NCBI GenBank assembly: GCA_910576535.1
Contig: CAJTKK010000002.1
Span: forward strand, 168,561-232,560
Origin: an uncultured Lachnospiraceae bacterium
Lineage (GTDB): Bacteria > Bacillota > Clostridia > Lachnospirales > Lachnospiraceae
Direction of reading: 5' to 3'
DNA: 64,000 nucleotides
Shown: positions 17,844 through 26,312 of the stretch, in pieces
Position numbering within the stretch: position 1 is the stretch's first letter
Layout: every line of letters starts with the position of its first letter
Position numbers and translations under genes: made by a program
The notes under the pieces: model-generated
The model's database searches: none
The model's input: only the letters and a program-made list of their open reading frames with translations
What the model was told of the DNA's origin: nothing

Positions 17844-18383
17844 ATGATGGAAGAAGAATTCAAGAGGTTAAACAGGGAACTGATGTACCATGGCACGATT
17901 GTGGATTTTTATAAGGACACTGTCCGGGTTCCTAATGGAAATGTGGTAGAATGGGATTTTATAGGCCATAAAGGGGCTGCAGCAGTAATTCCTGTCAGGG
18001 AGGACGGGAAACTGCTGATGGTGAGGCAATACCGCAATGCATTAGACCGTTATACTCTGGAGATCCCTGCCGGGGGGTTAAACGGAAGCGACGAGCCGAC
18101 AAAGGATGCCGCCGCCAGGGAATTAGAGGAAGAAACAGGATATTACTCTGAAAACCTGGACTGGCTTATTACGATCCGTACCACGGTAGCTTTCTGCAAT
18201 GAGAAAATAGATATTTATGTGGCGAAAGACCTTATCAAAACAAAACAGCATTTGGATGAAGACGAATTTATTAATGTAGAGGCTTATTCGGTGGATGAGT
18301 TAAGCCGGATGATCCTGGATGGGAAGATTGAGGACTCCAAGACAGTTGCCGCTATTATGTCTTATAAGGATAAATACTGTTAG
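17844..18383 (+). CDS. nudF: ADP-ribose pyrophosphatase (Nudix hydrolase)
   Basis: 179 aa. Nudix box GLNGSDEPTKDAAARELEEETGY with all key residues (G-x5-E-x7-REUxEExGU), preceded by the typical VRQYRNALDRYTLEIPAGG. It hydrolyses ADP-ribose to AMP and ribose 5-phosphate. ATG ATG at 17844/17847; the site is weak (GGGCGTAGG). The nudF-spoIIM-xerD order is conserved in spore-forming Firmicutes. Confidence 0.9.
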   Translation: MMEEEFKRLNRELMYHGTIVDFYKDTVRVPNGNVVEWDFIGHKGAAAVIPVREDGKLLMVRQYRNALDRYTLEIPAGGLNGSDEPTKDAAARELEEETGYYSENLDWLITIRTTVAFCNEKIDIYVAKDLIKTKQHLDEDEFINVEAYSVDELSRMILDGKIEDSKTVAAIMSYKDKYC

Positions 18384-18460
18384 GAATGGAAAAGGATAAG
18401 TATGTATCTCCTATGGCGTACATATATTATATAAATGTTACGGCATAGGAGGAGTTGACG

Positions 18461-19069
18461 ATGCATCGCATATATAGGATGGACAGCCGGCATATTAGCT
18501 GGCTGTATTTATTTTTAGGCGGTTTTTTGGCTGGCGTATTTGTTATAAATATATGGAGAAATTTATTCCTGCAGGATATGGAATTATTGAATGCAGCATC
18601 TTTAAACCGTTTAAGGTATTTGGAAGTGGATGAGGGTTCGTTCTTTTTATATGTGCTGAAGGAAAGGATGGGGACAGTATTAGCGTTATGTTTATTGGCT
18701 ACGACTTATGTAGGCACATATGCCGTATCCGTCTTTGCTTTATGGCTGGGGGCAATGGCTGGTGTTTTCTTATCCGTGGCTTCCATCCGTTATGGAATAA
18801 AAGGGATCCTCTTGGTTCTGGCAGGGATACTGCCGCAATATCTGCTTTTGGTCCCGGCTTGTATTATGCTTATGAACTGGTGCTACAAGGTAAGCAATGC
18901 ATTATATCACCCGGAAAAGGCAGCGGATATCCGGTATGGAACAAGAAAGCAATATCTGATGAGAAAAGCAGTACAGCTATTAATGATCATCGGAGTTGTG
19001 TTGGCTGGGAGTGTCATGGAAAGCTATATTAATCCAATATTGCTGTCCGGTTTTTTGAAAATATTTTAA
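18461..19069 (+). CDS. spoIIM: Stage II sporulation protein M
   Basis: 202 aa, five hydrophobic segments. The family pattern LYLFLGGFLAGVFVINIW at the N-terminus and the central VFALWLGAMAGVFLS are visible. The ATG at 18461 has AGGAGGAG 6 nt upstream; a TTG two codons earlier is inside the spacing. SpoIIM works with SpoIID and SpoIIP in peptidoglycan remodelling during engulfment, in the mother cell membrane. I could not assign a sigma-E promoter with confidence. Confidence 0.9.
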   Translation: MHRIYRMDSRHISWLYLFLGGFLAGVFVINIWRNLFLQDMELLNAASLNRLRYLEVDEGSFFLYVLKERMGTVLALCLLATTYVGTYAVSVFALWLGAMAGVFLSVASIRYGIKGILLVLAGILPQYLLLVPACIMLMNWCYKVSNALYHPEKAADIRYGTRKQYLMRKAVQLLMIIGVVLAGSVMESYINPILLSGFLKIF

Positions 19070-19132
19070 GGGATAGAGGAAGGATCATAACCGTGCATGA
19101 TAAAGAAGCAGTATTTCATGACGAAAATCCAT

Positions 19133-19161
19133 TTGCTTTTCCGGAAAAATATGCTTATAAT
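19133..19161 (+). promoter_or_regulatory. Predicted promoter of xerD
   Basis: TTGCTT (19133-19138), 17-bp spacer, TATAAT (19156-19161). Transcription would start near 19168, at the first of several hairpins. Confidence 0.6.
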
Positions 19162-19165
19162 AAAA

Positions 19166-19291
19166 AAGTGGTTTCGCCACTTCAAAAAGAACCTGCCAAA
19201 AAGAACTTGCGGTTCTATGTTAATGCATATCCTTCTGACGAAGGACTTTTCTATAAGGTAAAAAAGCGCACTGCTGTGTGGCAATGTGCGT
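19166..19291 (+). other. Hairpin-rich leader upstream of xerD
   Basis: Four hairpins in 126 nt: AAGTGG/CCACTT (19166-19182), GAACC-GC/GC-GGTTC with one bulge (19189-19215), CCTTC/GAAGG (19231-19244), and GCGCAC/GTGCGT (19266-19291). None has a T tract on the plus strand. Read on the minus strand, the first is followed by TTTTTTATT and would be a terminator. A short frame at 19093-19314 runs through it but has no ribosome site. Confidence 0.4.
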
Positions 19292-19342
19292 TTCAGGGGC
19301 TAAAGATGATGTAAAATGGGATGAGAGAAGGTAATATGTTGT

Positions 19343-20227
19343 ATGGAAAAGGAGATAGATTTATTTGCTTTATATTTGCATAACGTGAAGAAAACTTCGG
19401 AAAATACTAAGCTGTCATACCAAAGGGACTTAAATAAATTAAAGCTCTATATGGAAGAGAGGGGAATTTGTGCGGTGGACGCAATCCGGGAAGAAGATTT
19501 GGACGCCTATATCTTTTATCTGGAAAAGAAGAAATTGAAAGCAGCGACAATTTCAAGAAATATCGCTTCTATAAAAGCTTTTTACCATTTTATGTATAAA
19601 TCGGGAATGATAACAGAAGATATTTCCGAAGAACTGAAAGCTCCTAAGATAGAAAAAAAACTTCCGGAAATTCTGTCTGTATATGAAGTATCCCGGTTAA
19701 TGGAACAGCCGGAAGAAAGTTCACCAAAAGGAATCCGGGATAAAGCGATGCTGGAATTGCTCTATGCAACGGGGATCAGGGTGACAGAACTGATTTCATT
19801 AAGGGTACAGGATGTGAATCTGCAGACAGGATTGGTAGTATGCAGGGATGAAAGCAAAGAAAGGGCAGTGCCTTTTGGGATTGAGGCAAGAAAGGCTTTG
19901 ATCCGGTATCTGGAGGATGGTAGGGAATGTTTGATGAAGACCCCTTCTTTGGATTTCCTGTTTGTAAATTGCTCTGGACAGCCAATGAGTAGGCAGGGCT
20001 TTTGGAAACTGATAAAATATTATGCGAAAAAAGCGGGGATTAAGTCGGATATTACCCCGCATACTTTGCGCCATTCATTTGCCGCCCATCTGGTGGAAAA
20101 CGGCGCAGACTTGCGGAGCGTGCAGGAGATGCTTGGGCATTCGGATATCTCTACCACGCAGATATATGCGGCAATGAATTATAACCGCATCAGGGAGGCA
20201 TATGCCAGGGCGCATCCTAGGGGATAG
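19343..20227 (+). CDS. xerD: Site-specific tyrosine recombinase XerD
   Basis: 294 aa, standard length. N-terminal SAM-like core-binding domain (SENTKLSYQRDLNKL) and C-terminal catalytic domain with R (ATGIRVTELISLR), H-x-x-R (TPHTLRHSFAAHL), H (LGHSDISTT) and the nucleophile Tyr (QIYAAMNY). With XerC-type partners it resolves chromosome dimers at dif. It follows spoIIM, as in other Clostridia, and converges on aroF with only 6 bp between stops. Confidence 0.92.
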   Translation: MEKEIDLFALYLHNVKKTSENTKLSYQRDLNKLKLYMEERGICAVDAIREEDLDAYIFYLEKKKLKAATISRNIASIKAFYHFMYKSGMITEDISEELKAPKIEKKLPEILSVYEVSRLMEQPEESSPKGIRDKAMLELLYATGIRVTELISLRVQDVNLQTGLVVCRDESKERAVPFGIEARKALIRYLEDGRECLMKTPSLDFLFVNCSGQPMSRQGFWKLIKYYAKKAGIKSDITPHTLRHSFAAHLVENGADLRSVQEMLGHSDISTTQIYAAMNYNRIREAYARAHPRG

Positions 20228-20233
20228 GAAAAA

Positions 20234-21262
20234 TTATTCATAATCTGCAATATCATAAATCAGGCGTTCCGAATCTTCCCAGCCAAGGCAAGGATCGGTA
20301 ATGGATTTACCGTAAACGCCGTCTCCTATTTTCTGGCATCCTTCTTCCAGATAACTTTCAATCATAACGCCTTTTACTAGCTGGTGGATATCGGGGCTGA
20401 GCTTTCTGCTATGCATCACTTCTTTTACAATACGTACCTGCTGTTTGAACTGTTTGTTGGAATTATTGTGATTAGCGTCGATGATACATGCAGGGTTTTT
20501 TAAATCCCTTTCGTCATATAAAGAAAGGAGGGTATTTAGATCCTCATAATGATAGTTGGGGAGACTCCTTCCGTATTTATTGACAGAACCTCTTAAAATG
20601 GTATGGGTTAAATCATTGCCGGTAGTTTTCACTTCCCATCCCCGGTAAATGAAAGAGTGGGGATGCTGGGCGGCATAAACGGAATTCAGCATAATGGAGA
20701 AATCGCCGCTGGTAGGGTTTTTCATCCCGGCGGGAACATCGAAGCCGCTGACAGTCAGCCGGTGCTGCTGGTCTTCCACGGAACGGGCGCCAATGGCAAC
20801 ATAGGAAAGGATATCGGAGACATAGCGCCAATTTTCAGGATAAAGCATTTCATCTGCGGCAGTCAGGCCGGATTCTTCAATCGCACGGATCTGCATTTTC
20901 CGCATTGCAATCAGCCCGGCAAGAAAGTCGGGCTTTTTTTCCGGATCCGGCTGGTGAACGATACCTTTGTATCCCTCTCCGGTAGTGCGGGGTTTGTTGG
21001 TATATATTCTTGGGATAAGGATAAGCTTATCTTTTACTTTTTCATGCACTTTGGCGAGGCGGGCTACATAATCGCAGACGGCTTCTTCATTGTCTGCGGA
21101 ACAAGGGCCGATAATCACAAGGAATTTTCCGCTTTTGCCTGTGAGGACATCCCGGATCTGGGCATCCCTTTCTTCTTTTAGCTTGGCTAGATTTTCCGGT
21201 ACCGGAAATTCCTTGCGGATCTCATCCGGCGTGGGAAGTTTTTTTATAAATTCAAAGGACAT
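20234..21262 (-). CDS. aroF: 3-deoxy-7-phosphoheptulonate synthase (class I)
   Basis: 342 aa from the ATG at 21262, which has AGGAGG 7 nt upstream; the frame is open much further 5' but without a start signal. Class I alpha motifs are clear: VIIGPCSADN, RIYTNKPRTTGEGYKG, GARSVEDQQHR, NPTSGDFSIMLN and IDANHNNS. It joins phosphoenolpyruvate and erythrose 4-phosphate, the first step of aromatic amino acid synthesis. I saw no T-box or leader-peptide attenuator in the leader, so regulation is probably allosteric. Confidence 0.95.
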   Translation of the reverse strand: MSFEFIKKLPTPDEIRKEFPVPENLAKLKEERDAQIRDVLTGKSGKFLVIIGPCSADNEEAVCDYVARLAKVHEKVKDKLILIPRIYTNKPRTTGEGYKGIVHQPDPEKKPDFLAGLIAMRKMQIRAIEESGLTAADEMLYPENWRYVSDILSYVAIGARSVEDQQHRLTVSGFDVPAGMKNPTSGDFSIMLNSVYAAQHPHSFIYRGWEVKTTGNDLTHTILRGSVNKYGRSLPNYHYEDLNTLLSLYDERDLKNPACIIDANHNNSNKQFKQQVRIVKEVMHSRKLSPDIHQLVKGVMIESYLEEGCQKIGDGVYGKSITDPCLGWEDSERLIYDIADYE

Positions 21263-21358
21263 ATGCAATACCTCCTTGGTAAAATTAATAACCGGGCAGA
21301 CGCAGAAAGAAAAATGGAAGGGAATTCTTATATTTCTTCTTACATAAATGCCCAAGCT

Positions 21359-21387
21359 ATTATAATATATCGGAAAGGTATGCGCAA
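21359..21387 (-). promoter_or_regulatory. Predicted promoter of aroF
   Basis: Minus strand TTGCGC (21382-21387), 17-bp spacer, TATAAT (21359-21364), about 100 bp before the aroF start. Confidence 0.55.
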
Positions 21388-21474
21388 GGGATAGAGAAAA
21401 ATATGCTGGAATTCTTTCTTTGGGCAAGGAAGAGGCCCTATATTGCCAAAAGAAGTATATTCCCGTATGCCCCC

Positions 21475-22818
21475 TTACGGACGTTTTAAATATTTGCGGA
21501 CAGCGAGTACGCAAAGGGCTGTCTGTGTCAGTTGGCTGGCCAGAAGCCCCCAGAGATATCCTTGAATGCCGGATATAGGAATGGCAAAGAAAACAAATAA
21601 AAGGCGCAGCAGCAGGCTGATCATGCTAAAGGCAAAGGTATAGCCGGTTTTTCCAAGCCCGTTCAGGATGCTGTTCAGGGTACTGGCAATGTACATAAAT
21701 GGGCAGATAAAGCTTAAAGTTATAATGAAGCTTCCGGCCAGTGGGCTATGGTATAGGAAGGTTCCTGCCATCCGGCCAAAAGCAAGAAAGAAAGCTGTGC
21801 AAAGCGAACCAAGCAGTAGGCAGTACTGAATGGATTTTTTGACCGCTTTACGGATGGCGTCATGATTTCCGTTGGAGTCCGCTTCTGAGACAATAGGCAG
21901 AAGAAGAACGGAAATGGAGTTGGTAATGGCGGAAGGAAACAATATCAAAGGAAGCGCCATCCCGGTAAGGACACCGTATACGCTTAAGGCTTTGGCATTG
22001 TCATACCCGTAATGCTGCAGGCATTGAGGGATGTAGATGGCTTCTATGCTTTGCAGAAAATTGATAAGGGTACGGTTCAAAGAAAGAGGAACGGCCAGCG
22101 AAAGAAGGCGCTTAGCGTTGAATAAAAAGACATAAGAAGGCTGTCTTATTTTTGAAACAAGGCTTTTCGAAGCGCTCAGCGAATAAAAGCGGATGTATAT
22201 GGCAGCAAGGGATACGAGCATGGAAGCTCCTTCTCCGATGACTAAGCCGACTACTGCGAAGGTGATCGTAGGGGAATAACCTTTCGAGCGGAAGGCTGCA
22301 TAAATAAGATAAACACTTCCTACCCGGATAATCTGTTCCGTAAGCTGGGTGAGAGACGGCACGGCTGTCTTGCGGATACCATAAAAATAGCCGTTGATGC
22401 AGGAGTGAACTGTCGCCATAGGGATGGAAAGGGAAATAATCCGCAAAAGAGACGCAGTCCTAGGTTCAAACAGCAGCTTTTGGGCAATCATATCAGAAAA
22501 GGTATATATGTAGGCGCTACAGCTTACAGACAGCAGCATGGAAATAAAAAAACCGGTAAAGAGTGTGCGGAAAGAGGACTGGTAGTCATGGGTTGTTGTT
22601 TCATTTGCGACAAATTTAGATATGGCAGTCTGCATTCCGGATACCGTGAGGGAAAAAGTAAGGGCGAGCACGGGGGAAGTTAACTGATAAATCCCCATGC
22701 CCTCGGCCCCGAATACACGGGATAAGAAAATGCGGTAAAAAAAACCGATGAACCGGCTGGCAAATCCTGTGACGGTAAGAACAATGGCGCCTGTGATTAA
22801 TGGGTTTGTTTTTTTCAT
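21475..22818 (-). CDS. Lipid flippase of the MOP superfamily (SpoVB/MurJ-like)
   Basis: 447 aa with about 14 hydrophobic segments. The N-terminus (LITGAIVLTVTGFASRFIGF, FGAEGMGIYQL) and the SKFVANE motif match the SpoVB / polysaccharide-transport branch of the MOP flippase superfamily. Such proteins move lipid-linked precursors across the membrane, in SpoVB's case for spore cortex. The ATG at 22818 gives the canonical KKTNPLITGA start; its ribosome site (AAGG) is weak. It is divergent from nifS. I see no terminator between it and aroF. Confidence 0.82.
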   Translation of the reverse strand: MKKTNPLITGAIVLTVTGFASRFIGFFYRIFLSRVFGAEGMGIYQLTSPVLALTFSLTVSGMQTAISKFVANETTTHDYQSSFRTLFTGFFISMLLSVSCSAYIYTFSDMIAQKLLFEPRTASLLRIISLSIPMATVHSCINGYFYGIRKTAVPSLTQLTEQIIRVGSVYLIYAAFRSKGYSPTITFAVVGLVIGEGASMLVSLAAIYIRFYSLSASKSLVSKIRQPSYVFLFNAKRLLSLAVPLSLNRTLINFLQSIEAIYIPQCLQHYGYDNAKALSVYGVLTGMALPLILFPSAITNSISVLLLPIVSEADSNGNHDAIRKAVKKSIQYCLLLGSLCTAFFLAFGRMAGTFLYHSPLAGSFIITLSFICPFMYIASTLNSILNGLGKTGYTFAFSMISLLLRLLFVFFAIPISGIQGYLWGLLASQLTQTALCVLAVRKYLKRP

Positions 22819-22868
22819 GCACAACCTTGTAAAAGGAATTTGTTTATAAATATATGCAATGTCCTTTA

Positions 22869-22897
22869 TTGACAGAACAAAAGGGGAGTGGTATAGT
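22869..22897 (+). promoter_or_regulatory. Promoter of the nifS operon
   Basis: TTGACA (22869-22874), exact 17-bp spacer, TATAGT (22892-22897); transcription from about 22904. Confidence 0.85.
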
Positions 22898-22905
22898 GAA
22901 AACAC

Positions 22906-22934
22906 TTAATTCGTAGTGGTTTACTAGGAATTAA
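22906..22934 (+). promoter_or_regulatory. Operator-like palindrome at the nifS transcription start
   Basis: TTAATTCGTAGT (22906-22917), 5-bp centre, ACTAGGAATTAA (22923-22934). Twelve-base arms with one mismatch. Its place over the start site suggests a repressor site, possibly an Rrf2/IscR-type regulator; no such regulator gene is in the window. It could also act as an RNA hairpin. Confidence 0.6.
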
Positions 22935-22951
22935 AAAGAAAGGATGGGGGT

Positions 22952-24166
22952 ATGGTGATGAAAGATTTGAAAATCATTTATTTAGATAACGCGGCGACCA
23001 CAAAAACAGACCCGGAAGTAACGGAAGCGATGATCCCGTATTTTACGGATGTTTACGGGAATCCAAGCAGCATATATTCCATCGGCGCATCGGCGAAAAA
23101 GGCGGTGATGCAGGCAAGGGATCTGATTGCTTCCACATTAGGGGCAAAGAGCAATGAGATTTATTTTACCGGCGGAGGGTCGGAAGCTGATAACTGGGCG
23201 CTGGTGGCTACAGCCGAAGCATATGGCTCTAAGGGGAAACATATCATTACGTCAAAGATAGAGCATCATGCGGTTCTCCATACATGTGAATATTTGGAAA
23301 AACGGGGATATGAAATTACCTATATTGGTGTGGATGAAAATGGGATTCTTAAGATAGAGGAACTAAAGGCGGCCATCCGTCCGGATACGATCCTGATTTC
23401 CGTGATGTTTGCTAATAATGAAATAGGAACTGTACAGCCTATCAAAGAAATCGGGGCAATTGCCAAGGAGCGGGGGATCCTGTTCCATACCGATGCGGTG
23501 CAGGCTTATGCCCATGTGCCGATTCAAGTGGATGACATGAATATAGATATGCTAAGCGCCAGCGGTCACAAATTCCATGGGCCAAAGGGAACCGGGTTTC
23601 TCTATATCCGTACAGGAATAAAAATACGGTCGTTTCTTCATGGCGGCGGGCAGGAGCGCGGAAGGCGGGCAGGAACAGAAAATGTGCCAGGAATTGTAGG
23701 GATCGGCAAAGCTGCCCAGCTTGCTTTTGACCATTTGGAAGAGAGGGCGCGCAAAGAAGAGGAACTTAGGGATTACCTGATTAAAAAAATAGGGGAAGAA
23801 ATTCCTTATTGCAGGCTGAATGGAGATGCCAAGCGGCGTCTTGCCAATAATGTGAATTACAGTTTCCGTTTTATTGAAGGGGAGTCCCTGCTAATCAGCC
23901 TGGACAGAAAGGGGATCTGTGCTTCCAGCGGTTCTGCATGTACTTCCGGTTCGCTGGATCCTTCCCACGTGCTTCTGGCCATTGGCCTCCCCCATGAGAC
24001 CGCCCATGGTTCCCTGCGGCTTACAGTAAGTGCGGAAAATACGTTGGAGGAAATGGAAGAGACAGTGGCGGCAGTAAAGGAAATTGTGGAAAGACTCCGT
24101 AACATGTCGCCTCTTTATGAGGATTTTATGAAAAAAGAGCAAGAATGTATAGAAGAAAAGAGGTAG
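22952..24166 (+). CDS. nifS: Cysteine desulfurase (NifS/IscS type)
   Basis: 404 aa. N-terminal YLDNAATTKTDP, PLP lysine in SASGHKFHGPKGTG (Lys207) and the catalytic cysteine in GSACTSGSLDPSH (Cys330) on the flexible loop. It removes sulfur from cysteine as a persulfide. The start ATG GTG ATG at 22952 has AAAGGA 8 nt upstream. The downstream genes nifU and mnmA suggest it serves both Fe-S cluster assembly and tRNA thiolation. The C-terminal extension is acidic and Lys-rich. Confidence 0.95.
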   Translation: MVMKDLKIIYLDNAATTKTDPEVTEAMIPYFTDVYGNPSSIYSIGASAKKAVMQARDLIASTLGAKSNEIYFTGGGSEADNWALVATAEAYGSKGKHIITSKIEHHAVLHTCEYLEKRGYEITYIGVDENGILKIEELKAAIRPDTILISVMFANNEIGTVQPIKEIGAIAKERGILFHTDAVQAYAHVPIQVDDMNIDMLSASGHKFHGPKGTGFLYIRTGIKIRSFLHGGGQERGRRAGTENVPGIVGIGKAAQLAFDHLEERARKEEELRDYLIKKIGEEIPYCRLNGDAKRRLANNVNYSFRFIEGESLLISLDRKGICASSGSACTSGSLDPSHVLLAIGLPHETAHGSLRLTVSAENTLEEMEETVAAVKEIVERLRNMSPLYEDFMKKEQECIEEKR

Positions 24167-24170
24167 GGCT

Positions 24171-24608
24171 ATGTATAGCGATAAAGTAATGGATCATTTT
24201 GAAAACCCGAGAAACGTAGGGGAAATTGAAAATGCCAGCGGCACCGGTACGGTAGGGAATGCAAAATGCGGCGATATTATGCGCATTTATCTGGATATTG
24301 ACGATGACGGGATTATACAGGACTGTAAATTTAAAACGTTTGGCTGCGGTGCGGCAGTAGCTACCAGCAGCATGGCGACTGAACTGGTAAAAGGCAAAAG
24401 TATACAAGAGGCCATGAAAGTAACAAATAAGGCAGTCATGGAAGCGCTTGACGGGCTGCCGCCGGTAAAGGTGCATTGCTCTTTATTGGCAGAAGAAGCT
24501 ATTCATGCGGCATTATGGGATTATGCCCAAAAAAAAGGGATAGAGATCGAAGGGCTTCAGCCTCCTAAATCGGATATCCATGAAGGCGAAGAAGAGGAAG
24601 AATATTGA
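24171..24608 (+). CDS. nifU: Iron-sulfur cluster scaffold NifU/IscU
   Basis: 145 aa, a single IscU-type domain. Ligands are Cys33 and Asp35 (AKCGD), Cys59 (FGCGAAV) and Cys103 (VHCSLLAEEA). The Asp35 residue is the one that labilises the cluster in scaffolds. The acidic tail (HEGEEEEEY) is extra. It starts 4 bp after nifS and receives sulfur from it. This is one of two different IscU-like proteins in the window; the other is at 62128. Confidence 0.95.
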   Translation: MYSDKVMDHFENPRNVGEIENASGTGTVGNAKCGDIMRIYLDIDDDGIIQDCKFKTFGCGAAVATSSMATELVKGKSIQEAMKVTNKAVMEALDGLPPVKVHCSLLAEEAIHAALWDYAQKKGIEIEGLQPPKSDIHEGEEEEEY

Positions 24609-24611
24609 AAA

Positions 24612-25106
24612 ATGCGCGTCACACATACATTTGAACCGGTTTATGATGAAAAATCCAAAATATTGATATTGGGGACTTTCCCTTCGGTTAAATCCAGGGA
24701 AAACGCCTTTTATTACGGTCATCCGCAAAACCGTTTCTGGAAGACGCTTGCAGCCGTGACAGGAGAAATGGAACCATCCACTATTGAAGAAAAAAAGGCT
24801 ATGCTTTTAAAGCATTATATTGCTGTTTGGGATGTAATCAGCGCCTGCGATATCGAAGGATCCAGCGACAGTTCCATTAAAAATGTAACAGTTAACGATA
24901 TCGCCGGCCTTTTGCAGGGCAGCAGCATTGAAACGATTTATGGGAACGGGGATAAGGCCTGCCGGCTTTACGATAAATTCTGTAAAGGGAAGACAAAGAA
25001 GGAAATCATTAAACTGCCGTCTACCAGCCCGGCGAATGCAGCATATTCCATGGAAAGGCTGATAGAATGCTGGAAGATAATGAAAAAGGATGGTATCTGC
25101 GGGTAA
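24612..25106 (+). CDS. DNA-deoxyinosine glycosylase (uracil-DNA glycosylase superfamily)
   Basis: 164 aa. UDG-fold motifs ILGTFPSVKSRE and YYGHPQNRFW at the N-terminus and LPSTSPANA near the C-terminus identify the family 6 (hypoxanthine) branch. These enzymes remove deaminated adenine from DNA. It lies 3 bp after nifU and overlaps the frame preceding mnmA, so it is within the sulfur operon, an unexpected repair gene in this setting. Fe-S clusters are not expected here: no cysteine cluster is present. Confidence 0.85.
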   Translation: MRVTHTFEPVYDEKSKILILGTFPSVKSRENAFYYGHPQNRFWKTLAAVTGEMEPSTIEEKKAMLLKHYIAVWDVISACDIEGSSDSSIKNVTVNDIAGLLQGSSIETIYGNGDKACRLYDKFCKGKTKKEIIKLPSTSPANAAYSMERLIECWKIMKKDGICG

Positions 25107-25132
25107 AAGGCGGTATGCCGTTAGGGAGGAAT

Positions 25133-26209
25133 ATGGGAAAAAAGGTAGTGGTGGGCATGTCAGGGGGCGTGGACTCTTCTGTGGCTGCTTATTTATTAAA
25201 AGAACAGGGATATGAAGTAACAGGCGTAACGATGCAGATCTGGCAGGATGAGGGGACGGAGGCGGAAATAGAGAACGGCGGGTGCTGCGGTTTGACGGCA
25301 GTGGAAGATGCCAGAAGAGTAGCCCAATATCTGAAGATACCTTATTATGTCATGAACTTTAAAAAGGAATTCAAAGAAAATGTCATAAATTACTTTGTGG
25401 AAGAGTATCTCCAGGGGAGGACGCCAAATCCATGCATTGCATGTAACCGTTATGTGAAATGGGAATCCTTGCTGCAACGCAGCCTTGCCATCGGGGCAGA
25501 TTACATAGCGACAGGCCACTATGCCCGGGTAAAACGGCTGCCTAACGGCAGATATGCCGTCTGCCATTCGGCAACTGCGCAAAAAGACCAGACATATGCC
25601 CTTTATAACCTGACCCAGTACCAGCTTGCACATACGCTGATGCCGGCAGGAGATTATGAAAAAGAGGAAATCAGGGAATTGGCGTGGCGTCTTGGCCTGC
25701 CTGTGGCACAAAAACCGGACAGTCAGGAAATCTGTTTTATTCCTGACAACGATTATGCATCTTTTATTGACAGACAGGCAAAAGAAAGAGTTCCCGGGCC
25801 GGGAAACTTCGTCACAAAGGATGGCAGCATACTGGCTGCTCATAAAGGGATTACTCATTATACCATCGGACAAAGGAAAGGCTTAAATCTGGCTATGGGA
25901 CATCCGGTATTTGTAACCAGGATATGCCCTGATACGAATGAGATAGTGATAGGGGAAAACGAAGACATTTTTACTTCTTCGCTTTGTTGTGACAAGGTTA
26001 ACTATATGGGAATGGAAGACTTGCCGGAACCAAGAAAAGTGACTGCAAAAATACGATATGGACATAAAGCAAGCCCTTGCATTATTGAAAAGGCAGGGGA
26101 AGATAAAATTAAATGCACCTTTGCATCCCCCGTAAGGGCCATAACCCCCGGGCAGGCAGCCGTGTTTTATGAGAATGACTGCGTATTAGGAGGCGGAACT
26201 ATTTTATGA
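25133..26209 (+). CDS. mnmA: tRNA-specific 2-thiouridylase MnmA
   Basis: 358 aa from ATG 25133 (AGGGAGGA upstream). PP-loop GMSGGVDSS at the N-terminus, catalytic cysteines in NPCIACNRYVKW (about 100) and SQEICFIPDNDY (about 200), and the family motifs ATGHYAR and HYTIGQRKGL. It makes 2-thiouridine at the wobble position of Lys, Glu and Gln tRNAs using sulfur from the cysteine desulfurase. Co-transcription with nifS explains the supply. Confidence 0.96.
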   Translation: MGKKVVVGMSGGVDSSVAAYLLKEQGYEVTGVTMQIWQDEGTEAEIENGGCCGLTAVEDARRVAQYLKIPYYVMNFKKEFKENVINYFVEEYLQGRTPNPCIACNRYVKWESLLQRSLAIGADYIATGHYARVKRLPNGRYAVCHSATAQKDQTYALYNLTQYQLAHTLMPAGDYEKEEIRELAWRLGLPVAQKPDSQEICFIPDNDYASFIDRQAKERVPGPGNFVTKDGSILAAHKGITHYTIGQRKGLNLAMGHPVFVTRICPDTNEIVIGENEDIFTSSLCCDKVNYMGMEDLPEPRKVTAKIRYGHKASPCIIEKAGEDKIKCTFASPVRAITPGQAAVFYENDCVLGGGTIL

Positions 26210-26312
26210 AAAAGCAGTAAGCAGTCAAAGGGCAGATCGTTTATGAGCAATAGGGAAATAACTGGGACAGAAGGAAAGCCGCCAGTCCATTGCCGGCAGA
26301 AAGGAGTTAAAA

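Noticed and set aside
19093..19314. 73-codon frame between spoIIM and xerD
   Set aside because: The promoter and hairpins lie inside it, the start has no ribosome site, and no family is recognisable.
20234..21514. 84-codon N-terminal extension of aroF
   Set aside because: Covers the promoter region and is not family-like; AGGAGG supports the ATG at 21262.
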